Assembly (NCBI RefSeq): GCF_046845755.1
Contig: NZ_CP177357.1
Location: forward strand, 1,550,001 to 1,614,000
DNA from: Rubrivirga sp046845755
GTDB lineage: Bacteria > Bacteroidota > Rhodothermia > Rhodothermales > Rubricoccaceae
Reading direction: 5' to 3'
Length of the DNA stretch: 64,000 bases
Shown here: positions 42,452-50,886 of the stretch, in pieces
Layout of the letters: every line of letters begins with the position of its first letter
How positions within the stretch are numbered: the first letter of the stretch is position 1
Translations under genes and position numbers: made by a program
The notes under the pieces: model-generated
What the model saw: only the letters and a program-made list of their open reading frames with translations
What the model was told of the DNA's origin: nothing
The model's database searches: none

Positions 42452-43618
42452 ATGACCCTCGAACACGTCGGCATCGCCATCGCCAGCCCCGAAGACTCGG
42501 CGGCCCTGCAAGCCCTTTTTGGATCGGCCCCGTACAAGACGGAGGCCGTGCCGTCGGAGGGCGTGCGGACGGTCTTCTTCGGCGACGGTGGCGTCCCGGG
42601 CGCGGCGCCGAAACTGGAGCTCGTCGAGGCCACGACGCCCGAGTCGACGATCGCCAAGTACGTCGAGAAGCGGGGCCCCGGCCTCCACCACCTCGCGTTC
42701 GAGGTCGACGACCTCGACCGGCACGTGGACCGCGCGCGCGCCCTGGGCCTCCGCGTTCTCGGCGAACCGCGACCGGGCGCCGACCGCAAACGGGTCGTCT
42801 TTTTGCATCCCAAGGACACCGGGGGCGTGCTGGTCGAGTTGGTGGAGTCGGTCCGCCCGGCGCGCGACTGGGTGGACGTCGACGCGCCGGGCGGCCGCGT
42901 CGCCGTGCAGGTCTCGGGACCGGAGGACGCCCCTCCTCTCGTCGTCTTCCACGCGGCGCTAGGATCGACGGAGCTGGAGACCGACCGGCTGATCGCGGTG
43001 TGGGAGCGGACGTTCCGGGTCTACGGGGTCGACCTCCCGGGGCACGGGCGGAGCGGGGATCTCGATGCGGCGGCGCCGGAGTGGGACGCCTACACATCGG
43101 CTGCAATAGCGGTCATCGACCACTTTGAGTTGTCCGCGGCGAACGTCTTCGGGTTCTCCATGGGCGCCGGCGTCGCGCTCGCACTGGCGATCGCCCGCCC
43201 TGACGCCGTCGGCCGGCTGGCGATCCACGGGGCGAACGTGCAGTGGGACGCCGCCGAGGTCGAGGCGATGACGGCGCCGATGGCGCCGGGCCGGATCGCC
43301 AGCGACACCCCGTTCTGGGCGCGGCGCCTGCAGGACACGCATGGCGATCGGTGGCCCGGGCTCGTCGCCCAGATCGTGGCCTTCACCTCCGCCCTCCCCG
43401 ACCGCTGGATCTCGGACGCCGATCTCGCGCTCATCGCGTGCCCGACGCTCGTCTCGGCGGGCGACGCCGACCGGTTTTTCGACGTGCGCCACGCGGTCGG
43501 TCTGTGGCGCACGATCCCAGCTGCCAGCTTGCAGATCCTTCCCGGCCTCGACCACCCGATCCAGGGCGTCGACGTGCCCCGGTTCGCCGCGGACGTCCGA
43601 CGGTTCCTGCTTGCGTGA
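42452..43618 (+). CDS. Methylmalonyl-CoA epimerase-like (VOC) domain fused to an alpha/beta hydrolase
   Basis: A 388-residue two-domain protein. Residues 1-132 match methylmalonyl-CoA epimerase: LEHVGIAIASPED with the metal His at 5, ATTPESTIAKYVEKRGPGLH with HHLAFEVDD, and LHPKDTGGVLVELVE with the metal Glu. Residues about 145-388 form an alpha/beta hydrolase: GVDLPGHGRSGD, nucleophile Ser in VFGFSMGAGVALAL, acid in VSAGDADRFFD and His in LPGLDHPIQG. I know of no standard enzyme with this combination. The reading frame is continuous, with no stop or gap between domains. A one-mismatch GCAATAACGG motif lies in the hydrolase part. Confidence 0.88.
   Translation: MTLEHVGIAIASPEDSAALQALFGSAPYKTEAVPSEGVRTVFFGDGGVPGAAPKLELVEATTPESTIAKYVEKRGPGLHHLAFEVDDLDRHVDRARALGLRVLGEPRPGADRKRVVFLHPKDTGGVLVELVESVRPARDWVDVDAPGGRVAVQVSGPEDAPPLVVFHAALGSTELETDRLIAVWERTFRVYGVDLPGHGRSGDLDAAAPEWDAYTSAAIAVIDHFELSAANVFGFSMGAGVALALAIARPDAVGRLAIHGANVQWDAAEVEAMTAPMAPGRIASDTPFWARRLQDTHGDRWPGLVAQIVAFTSALPDRWISDADLALIACPTLVSAGDADRFFDVRHAVGLWRTIPAASLQILPGLDHPIQGVDVPRFAADVRRFLLA
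43103..43112 (+). repeat. GCAATAACGG-like motif (one mismatch, GCAATAGCGG)
   Basis: Nine of ten bases, same strand as the exact copies, read in frame as Ala-Ile-Ala with the rare ATA codon. Weaker evidence than the exact copies. Confidence 0.4.
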
Positions 43619-43622
43619 GTCG

Positions 43623-44012
43623 TCAGGACCCGGCCGGGTCGAAGGCGTCGCCGAGCGCCATGCTCTCGCCGTCGAAGGTCCGGTAGTCGCAGGTCAGTTC
43701 CTCGCCCGGGGCGATGTCGCGGTTGGCGACCGTCGTGTGCTCCGGCTCGTCGCAGTTCGGCTCGTCCGAGTGGTTCATGAACTTGGCCGTGTCGCCGCAC
43801 AGGACGTACGTGCCATCGTCGTCGAGGTAGCACCACTGGCGCAGGCGCGACTGGTAGGGCTCGGGGAACGCCGCGAGCTCCGCCGGCGCCAGCCGCCAGT
43901 CGACGCCGTCGGTGAACTCCCAGATCCGCGTCCCGGCCGCGACGGGCTCGGCGGCGAACACGCCAATGCCGGCGATCGGGCTGGGGCGAAGAACGGTGGC
44001 GATGAGGAACAC
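43623..44012 (-). CDS. SET-domain protein
   Basis: A 129-residue free-standing SET domain (protein lysine methyltransferase fold). It shows the N-terminal GIGVFAAEPVAAGTRIWEFT, FMNHSDEPNC (the SAM/substrate-site NHS motif) and IAPGEELTCDYRTF. Bacterial short SET proteins are of uncertain target. It starts at GTG 44012 with a TACGTTCG box 25 bp upstream. It ends convergently 4 bp from the epimerase-hydrolase gene. Confidence 0.9.
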   Translation of the reverse strand: MFLIATVLRPSPIAGIGVFAAEPVAAGTRIWEFTDGVDWRLAPAELAAFPEPYQSRLRQWCYLDDDGTYVLCGDTAKFMNHSDEPNCDEPEHTTVANRDIAPGEELTCDYRTFDGESMALGDAFDPAGS

Positions 44013-44036
44013 GGGGGCGGGGCTGGGGATGGGCGC

Positions 44037-44044
44037 CGAACGTA
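44037..44044 (-). promoter_or_regulatory. Promoter box TACGTTCG upstream of the SET gene
   Basis: The minus strand reads TACGTTCG 25 bp before the GTG start, matching TAnnTTCG. Confidence 0.4.
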
Positions 44045-44075
44045 CGCTACGCGAGCCCGCCAGCCCGCGTCCTGA

Positions 44076-45071
44076 CTATGCGTTCTCGTCCATCCCGGAC
44101 CGCTCCAGCACGTACTGGAAAATCAGCGGGGCCACGATCGTCGCGTCGCTCTCAACCAGGAAGCTGGGCGTGCCGGGCGCCAGCTTGCCCCAGGTGATCT
44201 TCTCGTTCGGGACGGCGCCGGAGTACGACCCGTAGCTCGTCGTCGAGTCCGAGATCTGGCAGAAGTAGGCCCACAGCGGAGTCCGACGGTCGAGGTCCTG
44301 CTCCAGCATCGGGACCACGCAGATCGGGAAGTCGCCCGCGATGCCGCCGCCGATCTGGAAGAACCCGATGCCGGGGCCGTCGGCGTTGTCGGTGTACCAG
44401 TCGGCGAGCCACGTCATGAACTCGATGCCGTGCTTGACGGTGTGCGGGCTGCTAAGGTCGCCGTTGATGACGTGGGAGGCGAAGATGTTGCCGGTCGTCG
44501 AGTCCTCCCAGCCGGGCGTGACGATGGGGAGGTCGCGCTCGGCGGCGGCGAGGAGCCACGAGTCCTTGGGGTCGATCTGGTAGTGCTCCTCGAGCCGGCC
44601 CGACCGCAGGATCCGGTAGAGCACCTCGTGGGGGAAGAGCCGGCGGCCCTCGGCCTCCATCGCCCGCCACTCGTCGACGAGTGCCGCCTCGAGGCGGCGG
44701 AACGCCTCCTCCTCAGGAATGCAGGTGTCGGTCACGCGGTTCATCCCGCGCTCCAGCAGCGCCTGCTCGTCGGCCGGCGTCAGGTCGCGCCAGTTCGGGA
44801 TCCGCTCGTAGTGGTCGTGGGCGACGAGGTTGAACAGGTCCTCCTCGAGGTTCGCCCCGGTGCACGAGATGATGTCGACGTGGCCCTGCCGGATCATCTC
44901 GGCGAGCGACAGGCCGAGTTCCGCCGTGCTCATGGCGCCCGCCAGCGCGACCAGCATCTTGCCCCCGCCGTCGACGTGGGCGCGGTAGCCCTCGGCGGCG
45001 TCGACGAGCGCGGCGGCGTTGAAGTGGCGGTAGTGGTGGCGGAGGAAATCGGAGACGGGGCGGTCGCTCAT
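44076..45071 (-). CDS. Deoxyhypusine-synthase-like protein (probable homospermidine/polyamine synthase)
   Basis: A 331-residue NAD-dependent enzyme of the deoxyhypusine synthase family. It has the early GGKMLVALAGAMSTAELGLS, IISCTGANLEEDLFNLVA, TGNIFASHVING, FFQIGGGIAGDFPICVVP and NEKITWGKL, where the Lys aligns with the covalent imine Lys of eukaryotic DHS (WGK region). Bacteria lack the eIF5A substrate. Bacterial homologues studied in other lineages act on free polyamines, notably making homospermidine. Location next to speA, aguB and aguA strongly supports a polyamine role. It is divergent from speA over a 176-bp gap. Confidence 0.88.
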   Translation of the reverse strand: MSDRPVSDFLRHHYRHFNAAALVDAAEGYRAHVDGGGKMLVALAGAMSTAELGLSLAEMIRQGHVDIISCTGANLEEDLFNLVAHDHYERIPNWRDLTPADEQALLERGMNRVTDTCIPEEEAFRRLEAALVDEWRAMEAEGRRLFPHEVLYRILRSGRLEEHYQIDPKDSWLLAAAERDLPIVTPGWEDSTTGNIFASHVINGDLSSPHTVKHGIEFMTWLADWYTDNADGPGIGFFQIGGGIAGDFPICVVPMLEQDLDRRTPLWAYFCQISDSTTSYGSYSGAVPNEKITWGKLAPGTPSFLVESDATIVAPLIFQYVLERSGMDENA

Positions 45072-45247
45072 CGGGTCGGGGCAGCAGGGCGGATAGACAC
45101 CCGCCGGAGCGCGTGCGCGTTCCGCTCGGGGACGTCTCCGCCGGGCGCCGGGTGAGATTCCACGAGGCTTGGCTTGTCTCCCCCCCGCAGCGCCGGACCT
45201 TCGGCGCCCCTCACCCGTCGATTCGTCCCCCTCCCGCTTCTCCGCCC

Positions 45248-47215
45248 GTGCCCGACACAGTCCCCGCCCCCGCCGCTCCGGACCCCCACGTCGAGGCGTG
45301 GACGCCCGCTGATGCCGAGGCGCTGTACCACATGGCCGCCTGGGGCGAGGGGTACTTCGGGGTCAACGCCGCCGGCCACGTGGTCGCCCGGCCGGACCCC
45401 CGCCGCGATGGCGAGATCGACCTCGCGGCCGTCGTCGAGGAGGTGGTGGCCGGCGGCCTCTCGCTCCCCGCCGTGATCCGGTTCCAGGACCTGCTCGACA
45501 CCCGCGTCCGCCAGCTCAACGAGGCGTTCCAGACGGCGATCGAGGAGTCCGGGTACCGGGGCGGCTACACCGGCGTGTACCCCGTAAAGGTTAACCAGCT
45601 CCGGGAGGTCGTCGACGAGATCGTCGAGGCGGGGCGCCCGTACCGGTTCGGCCTGGAGTGCGGCTCGAAGGCCGAGCTGGTGGCGACGCTGCCGAGGCTG
45701 GAGTCCGACGACACGCTGTGCCTGGTCAACGGGTACAAAGACGCGGCGATGCTGCGCATCATCCAGACGTTCCAGCGGCTCGGGCGCAAGGTGCTCCCGA
45801 TCATCGAGAAGACGACGGAGCTCGACCAGATCCTGGCGCTGAGCGACGAGGCCGACCAGCCCGCCCGGTTCGGGATCCGGATCAAGCTGGCGTCCGTCGC
45901 CCCTGGGCCGTGGACGAAGTCGGGCGGGAGCCTGTCGAAGTTCGGGATCACACTGCCCGAGCTGGTCGCCGCGGCAGACCGCCTGATCGACGCGGGCCGG
46001 GGCGACGCGCTGCGGCTCCTCCACTTCCACCTCGGCAGCCAGATCGGCGACGTCGGCGCGCTCAAGGCCGCGGTCAAAGAGATCACCCGGATCTACGCGC
46101 ATCTCGTCCGGCGCGGGCTGGCGCCCGAGTACCTCGACGTGGGCGGCGGCCTCGGCGTCAACTACGACGCGCTCCCGCTCGGCGGCGGGCGCGGGGGCGT
46201 GGACTACTCGATGCAGGAGTACGCGAACGCCATCGTGTACGCGGTCCAGGAGACCTGCGACGCCGAGGGCGTGCCTCACCCGACCATCGTCAGCGAGAAC
46301 GGCCGGGCCCTCACCGCGCACCACTCCGTGCTCGTCGTGGACACCCTGGGCATGACCAGCAAGCCGTCGGTCCCCGACGACTTCGTCCTCCCCGAGGGCG
46401 CGCACGCGATCACGTCCGAGCTCGACGCCTTGCGACGGTCGGTCCCCGAGGCGCCGGGGTTGGGCGAGCTCCTCGAGATCTACCACGACGCGGTCGAGGC
46501 GCGCCAGAAGTCGGAGGCCCTGTTCCAGTACGGCTACCTCGGGCTGGACCCGATGGCGCTCGCCGAGACCCTGTACTGGTCCGTCTGCCGCGACATCCAC
46601 GCCCGATTGCTCGCCGTCGGGCCCGACTGGGTCCCCCCCGAGCTCGACGCGCTCGGCGACGCGCTCGCGGAGCAAGTCCTGTGCGACTTCTCCGTCTTCC
46701 AGTCGCTGATGGACCACTGGGCCCTGGGCCAGCGCTTCCCCATCGTCCCCGTCTCCCGGCTGGACGAGGCGCCGACTTGCCGGGCCCGGCTCGTCGACAT
46801 CACGTGCGACTCCGACGGCGAGATCGCCCGGTTTATCGCGCCCGAGGGGAAAAAGCGCGCGCTCGAGGTCCACGCCCCGAACGGCGCGCCGTACCGGCTG
46901 GGCATCTTCCTCGTCGGGGCCTACCAGGACATCCTGGGGGACGCGCACAACCTGTTCGGCAGCGTGGCCGAGGCGCACGTGTATCTCGACGAGAGCGAGC
47001 CCTCGGGGTACTACGTCGAGGAGACGATCCCCGCGACGACCGTCGAGCAGATGCTCGCGCGCGTCCAGTACTTCCCGTCCGACTTGCACGCGCGCGTCCA
47101 GACGACGCTCCGCCAGAAGGCCAAGGAGGGCCTGATCCGCCCGAAGGAGGCCCAGGCCATCCTCGCCGACTACCGCGCCTTTTTCCAGTCGTCGACCTAC
47201 CTCGACCCCTCCTGA
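45248..47215 (+). CDS. speA: Biosynthetic arginine decarboxylase
   Basis: PLP enzyme that converts arginine to agmatine. The 655-residue protein is of the fold-III biosynthetic type. PLP Lys is in GVYPVKVNQLREVVDEI. The Gly-rich phosphate-binding part is in YLDVGGGLGVNYDALP. SENGRALTAHHSVLV and the C-terminal CDFSVFQSLMDHWALGQRFP follow. The start is GTG at 45248, where similarity to family N-termini begins (the upstream frame is Arg/Pro-rich). It is first of a tight speA-aguB-aguA operon (14 bp then 1 bp gaps). Confidence 0.96.
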   Translation: MPDTVPAPAAPDPHVEAWTPADAEALYHMAAWGEGYFGVNAAGHVVARPDPRRDGEIDLAAVVEEVVAGGLSLPAVIRFQDLLDTRVRQLNEAFQTAIEESGYRGGYTGVYPVKVNQLREVVDEIVEAGRPYRFGLECGSKAELVATLPRLESDDTLCLVNGYKDAAMLRIIQTFQRLGRKVLPIIEKTTELDQILALSDEADQPARFGIRIKLASVAPGPWTKSGGSLSKFGITLPELVAAADRLIDAGRGDALRLLHFHLGSQIGDVGALKAAVKEITRIYAHLVRRGLAPEYLDVGGGLGVNYDALPLGGGRGGVDYSMQEYANAIVYAVQETCDAEGVPHPTIVSENGRALTAHHSVLVVDTLGMTSKPSVPDDFVLPEGAHAITSELDALRRSVPEAPGLGELLEIYHDAVEARQKSEALFQYGYLGLDPMALAETLYWSVCRDIHARLLAVGPDWVPPELDALGDALAEQVLCDFSVFQSLMDHWALGQRFPIVPVSRLDEAPTCRARLVDITCDSDGEIARFIAPEGKKRALEVHAPNGAPYRLGIFLVGAYQDILGDAHNLFGSVAEAHVYLDESEPSGYYVEETIPATTVEQMLARVQYFPSDLHARVQTTLRQKAKEGLIRPKEAQAILADYRAFFQSSTYLDPS

Positions 47216-47229
47216 GCCCCGCCCCTCCG

Positions 47230-48135
47230 ATGCCTGACCCCGTTCGCCTCGGCCTCGTCCAGATGGCGATGTCGACCGATCCCGCCGAGAACCTGGCCCG
47301 CGCGCAGGGCTTCGTCCGCGAGGCCGCCGCCGCCGGCGCCGACGTGGTGTGCCTTCCCGAGCTGTTCCTGTCGCCGTACTTCTGCAAGACCGAGAGCACG
47401 GAGCCCTTCGCGTGGGCCGAGCCCGTGCCGGGCCCGACGACGGAGGCGCTTGCGCCGCTCGCGGCCGAGCTCGACGTGGCGATCGTCGCGAGCCTGTTTG
47501 AGAAGCGCGCCCGCGGCCTCTACCACAACACGGCGGCGGTCCTCGACGGCGCGCGCGGGTACCTGGGCAAGTACCGCAAGATGCACATCCCCGACGACCC
47601 GCTCTACTACGAGAAGTACTACTTCGCGCCGGGCGACCTCGGGTTCAAGAACTGGGCGACGTCGAAGGGCGACCTCGGCGTGCTCGTCTGCTGGGACCAG
47701 TGGTACCCCGAGGCGGCGCGGGCGACGGCGCTCCAGGGCGCCGAGGTGCTGTTCTACCCCACCGCCATCGGGTGGCACCCGGGCGAGAAGGCGTCCCACG
47801 GAATCGCCCAACGCGAGGCGTGGATCACGATGCAGCGGTCGCACGCGGTCGCGAATGGGGTGTTCGTGGTGGCCGTCAACCGGACGGGGTTCGAGCCGGT
47901 GACGCTCGACGACCCCGACGCGGAGCGCGAGGGCCGCGGCATCGAGTTCTGGGGCTCGTCCTTTATCGCCGGCCCGGACGGTCAGCTCCTGGGACAGCTC
48001 GGGGAGTCCGAGCAGGGCGTGCTCGTGGTTGAGGCCGACCTCGGCGCCATCGACGAGCAGCGGCACGGGTGGCCGTTCCTCCGGGACCGCCGCGTCGACG
48101 CCTACGGCTCGCTCGGCGAGCGCTACGGGAGCTAG
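47230..48135 (+). CDS. aguB: N-carbamoylputrescine amidase
   Basis: Nitrilase-superfamily enzyme that hydrolyses N-carbamoylputrescine to putrescine, CO2 and ammonia. The 301-residue protein has catalytic Glu in CLPELFLSPYFCKTE, Lys in LGKYRKMHIPDDPLYYEKYY and Cys in LVCWDQWYPEAAR. The PYFCKTE and DDPLYYEKYYF stretches are specific to AguB. It sits between speA and aguA. Confidence 0.95.
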   Translation: MPDPVRLGLVQMAMSTDPAENLARAQGFVREAAAAGADVVCLPELFLSPYFCKTESTEPFAWAEPVPGPTTEALAPLAAELDVAIVASLFEKRARGLYHNTAAVLDGARGYLGKYRKMHIPDDPLYYEKYYFAPGDLGFKNWATSKGDLGVLVCWDQWYPEAARATALQGAEVLFYPTAIGWHPGEKASHGIAQREAWITMQRSHAVANGVFVVAVNRTGFEPVTLDDPDAEREGRGIEFWGSSFIAGPDGQLLGQLGESEQGVLVVEADLGAIDEQRHGWPFLRDRRVDAYGSLGERYGS

Positions 48136-48136
48136 G

Positions 48137-49228
48137 ATGGCCGTGCGACCCCCGACGCCCGGCTCGCCCGGAGCCCTCGGCTACCGCCGCCGCGCCGAGT
48201 GGGCGCCTCACGCCGCGACGTGGCTCGTCTGGCCCCATTGCGCCGACACGTGGCCGGGCCTGGACCTTGCCGAAACCGTCGAGCCGGCCTACCTCGCCAT
48301 GATCGATGCGCTCCGGCCGGGCGAGACGGTCCGCGTGGTCGTGCAGAGCGCCGACCACGCCGAGACCGTGCGCCAGCGGCTGGCGGCGAGCGGGATCGAG
48401 AGCACGGTCGACGCCGGGCGAGCGGAGGCCCCGGGCGCCCGCGGTGTCCGCCTCCACGTCTGGCCCACCGACGACGAGTGGATCCGAGACTTTGGCGCCC
48501 TGGTGGTCGCCGACGACGGCGGGCGTCGGCTGGCGACGGACTGGGTGTTCAACGCCTGGGGCGGCAAGTACGACCGGACGGAACAGAACAACACGGTCCC
48601 CACGGCGATGGCCGCCGTCCACGAGCTGGCCCGGGTCCCCTTCGACCTCGTGATGGAGGGCGGCTCCGTCGACGTGAACGGCGTCGGGCTGGCGCTGACG
48701 ACGGAGAGCTGTCTGCTGAACCAGAACCGCAACCCCGGCCTCTCCAAGGCCGACGTCGAGCAGCTCCTGCTGGACGGGCTCGGCGTGACCGAGACGATCT
48801 GGCTCGGCGACGGGATCGCGGGCGACGACACGGACGGCCACGTCGACGACTTCGCGCGATTCGTCGGCGAGCGGACGGTCGTCGTGGCGCAGGAGCCGGA
48901 CCCGACGGACGTCAACCACGCCCCGCTGGCGCACGCCGCCGAGCGCCTCCGCGCCTGGCGGGGCCGTGACGGGCACGGGCTCGAGGTCCACCCGCTGCCG
49001 ATGCCCCCGGCGCTCTTCCACGACGGGGAACGCCTGCCCGCCAGCTACGCCAACTTCTTGATCGGCAACGCCGCCGTGCTGATGCCGGCGTTCGGCGTCG
49101 CCCAGGACGACCACGCGGCAGACGTGCTGGAGCGGCTCACCGGCCGGCCGGTCGCCCGGATCCCTGCGCGGCACCTCGTCTGGGGGCTCGGCGCCTGCCA
49201 CTGCCTCAGCCAGGACGTGCCGGCCTAG
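48137..49228 (+). CDS. aguA: Agmatine deiminase
   Basis: Guanidino-modifying enzyme that converts agmatine to N-carbamoylputrescine and ammonia. The 363-residue protein shows the catalytic Cys in LGACHCLSQDVP near the C-terminus, the His/Asp in GDDTDGHVDDFARFV, and EGGSVDVNGVGLALTTESCL and WPTDDEWIRDFG. It starts at ATG 48137, one base after the aguB stop. It completes the arginine to putrescine route. Confidence 0.96.
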   Translation: MAVRPPTPGSPGALGYRRRAEWAPHAATWLVWPHCADTWPGLDLAETVEPAYLAMIDALRPGETVRVVVQSADHAETVRQRLAASGIESTVDAGRAEAPGARGVRLHVWPTDDEWIRDFGALVVADDGGRRLATDWVFNAWGGKYDRTEQNNTVPTAMAAVHELARVPFDLVMEGGSVDVNGVGLALTTESCLLNQNRNPGLSKADVEQLLLDGLGVTETIWLGDGIAGDDTDGHVDDFARFVGERTVVVAQEPDPTDVNHAPLAHAAERLRAWRGRDGHGLEVHPLPMPPALFHDGERLPASYANFLIGNAAVLMPAFGVAQDDHAADVLERLTGRPVARIPARHLVWGLGACHCLSQDVPA

Positions 49229-49294
49229 CCACTGCGATGCCCGACCCCTCCCCATCGGCGGTGCGCTTCGGCCAACGCGCGCGACCTCAGGATC

Positions 49295-49804
49295 ATGACC
49301 CGTCTCCTCACGCTCTCGCTCCTCACCCTCGCCGCGTGCGCCGCCCCCGAGGTGCCTCTTCCCTACAGCCAGCTCCACGGCGCCGCCCGCGACACGCGCC
49401 TCGACGGCGTGCTCGATGACGGGCGGATTGCCCCTGGCTGGGGCCTGACCGACTCGACGGCCGCGCTGCCCGACACGCTCGACCTGCCCCGGATGTCGGC
49501 GCTCGACTGGACGCTGGCGATGTCCGGCTCGGACGCCGACACGCTGCGCGCGAACGTCGCCGGGTGGCTAACCGGCGCCCTGCTCTGCCCGCCCTGCCCC
49601 CCCGGCGCGCAGTGCGAACCCTGCGGGGACGACCTGTTGATCGTCTCGGCGGCGACGCTGACCGGCAGCGTCGACGTGTACGTCGCGCTCCCTACGGCGT
49701 GGTCGCCAGCGAACCTCCGCGTCGGCCGGTCCATCGTGGTGTCCGTCGCCCGCGAGGGGCGCCTCCCGCGGGCGCGAACGCGGCTCATCGGCACTGGATA
49801 CTAG
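49295..49804 (+). CDS. Hypothetical lipoprotein with a cysteine-rich patch
   Basis: A 169-residue predicted lipoprotein. The leader MTRLLTLSLLTLAACAAPE contains a lipobox with Cys 15. A CPPCPPGAQCEPC patch near 98-110 could bind metal or form disulfides. The final 60 residues look like an OB/YdeI-type beta fold (ATLTGSVDVYVALPTAWSPA) but I assign no family. It ends in a 4-bp convergent overlap with the outer-membrane protein gene. Confidence 0.65.
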   Translation: MTRLLTLSLLTLAACAAPEVPLPYSQLHGAARDTRLDGVLDDGRIAPGWGLTDSTAALPDTLDLPRMSALDWTLAMSGSDADTLRANVAGWLTGALLCPPCPPGAQCEPCGDDLLIVSAATLTGSVDVYVALPTAWSPANLRVGRSIVVSVAREGRLPRARTRLIGTGY

Positions 49805-50496
49805 AAGCTGATGCGGATGCCGCCGGTGATCGGCACCGAGGGCACCTCCCAGCCGGCCAGATGACCGGCGTGGTCGTTGCCCCGGCTCAGGATCGGGGCG
49901 ATGATCGGGACCGACACGTCGGCTCCGAGCACGCGGAACCGAATGTCGACGCCCGCCAGCACGCCGCCCTTGGCGCACCTCGCCTGCGACCCCCCCGGGA
50001 CCTCGTAGCCCGGCGTGGCGCACGACGTGCCATAGAGCCCCAGCGTCGGGGCCAGTGACAGGCTGCCGACGATCGGGATCGGACGGCTGACTGTGGCCTG
50101 CGCCGTCCCGCGGAGCACCTGGAGGCCAAACGTGTCCGCCGTCCCACGGGGGCCGACGTCCGAGAAAGTGGCCGTCGCCAGCAGGCGCGCGTCCAGCTCG
50201 AAGCCGCCGACCACGCGGCGACTGGTGCCCAGCGTCGGGCCGACCGTCAGAAAGCCTCCGCTCCCGTCTTGCGTCGTCAGGTCCCCCGCCAGCACCCGGA
50301 GACCGATGTCTGACGAGGCCCCCACGCGCCAACCGACATCCCCGCCGGCGGAAAGGGCCGTGCCCTCCGAACTCTGGTGCACGATCCCGAACAGGGGGCT
50401 GACGTAGATCGCGGACGAGTCCGACAGGATCGGCTGGGTGAGGGCGGGAGCGGCGCCGAAGACGAGGGCGGCGACGAGGACTAGGGGAACGCGCAT
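49801..50496 (-). CDS. Predicted outer-membrane beta-barrel protein
   Basis: A 231-residue protein with a signal peptide (MRVPLVLVAALVFGAAPALT). Alternating-hydrophobicity strands follow throughout (DIGLRVLAGDLTTQDGSGGF, ARLLATATFSDVGPRGTADT) and the C-terminus ends in an aromatic, GGIRISF, as in barrel proteins inserted by BAM. It has a disulfide-capable pair in TSCATPGY and ARCAKGG. No specific family is recognised. ATG at 50496 is chosen as the start of the leader. The 390-bp gap upstream (50497-50886) shows nothing recognisable. Confidence 0.7.
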   Translation of the reverse strand: MRVPLVLVAALVFGAAPALTQPILSDSSAIYVSPLFGIVHQSSEGTALSAGGDVGWRVGASSDIGLRVLAGDLTTQDGSGGFLTVGPTLGTSRRVVGGFELDARLLATATFSDVGPRGTADTFGLQVLRGTAQATVSRPIPIVGSLSLAPTLGLYGTSCATPGYEVPGGSQARCAKGGVLAGVDIRFRVLGADVSVPIIAPILSRGNDHAGHLAGWEVPSVPITGGIRISF

Positions 50497-50886
50497 GGAC
50501 GTGGGGTGGACGAAGGTGCTTGCTGAACGAGAAGGGTGATCGTGTCGTGCGTCGTGGTGGGTCTTTATCGTCCTCGACTTAGGGGTGTGGCACGCCCCGA
50601 ACTCTCGGCTCACCCTCGACCACAAGATGGCGGGCAACCGCTCCGCTTGACCTCATGTGGCGAGCGCGGAAGCGGCCCGTAGAGCCGCACTCAAGCTCCC
50701 TTCCCAGCGTCACGCATTCGTCTCGACCCGTTACCAGGCGGGGCCATCCACCTGCATTCGTTAAGGGTGGTCGCATACAAGTGATGGCCTGCCCAACCCC
50801 CGTCAGGGTTGCTCCGGATTGCGGACTCCAGACCACCTTTCCCACACAGATCAGCGCGCCCCCCCTCTCCCAACCCGGGTCTTCTC

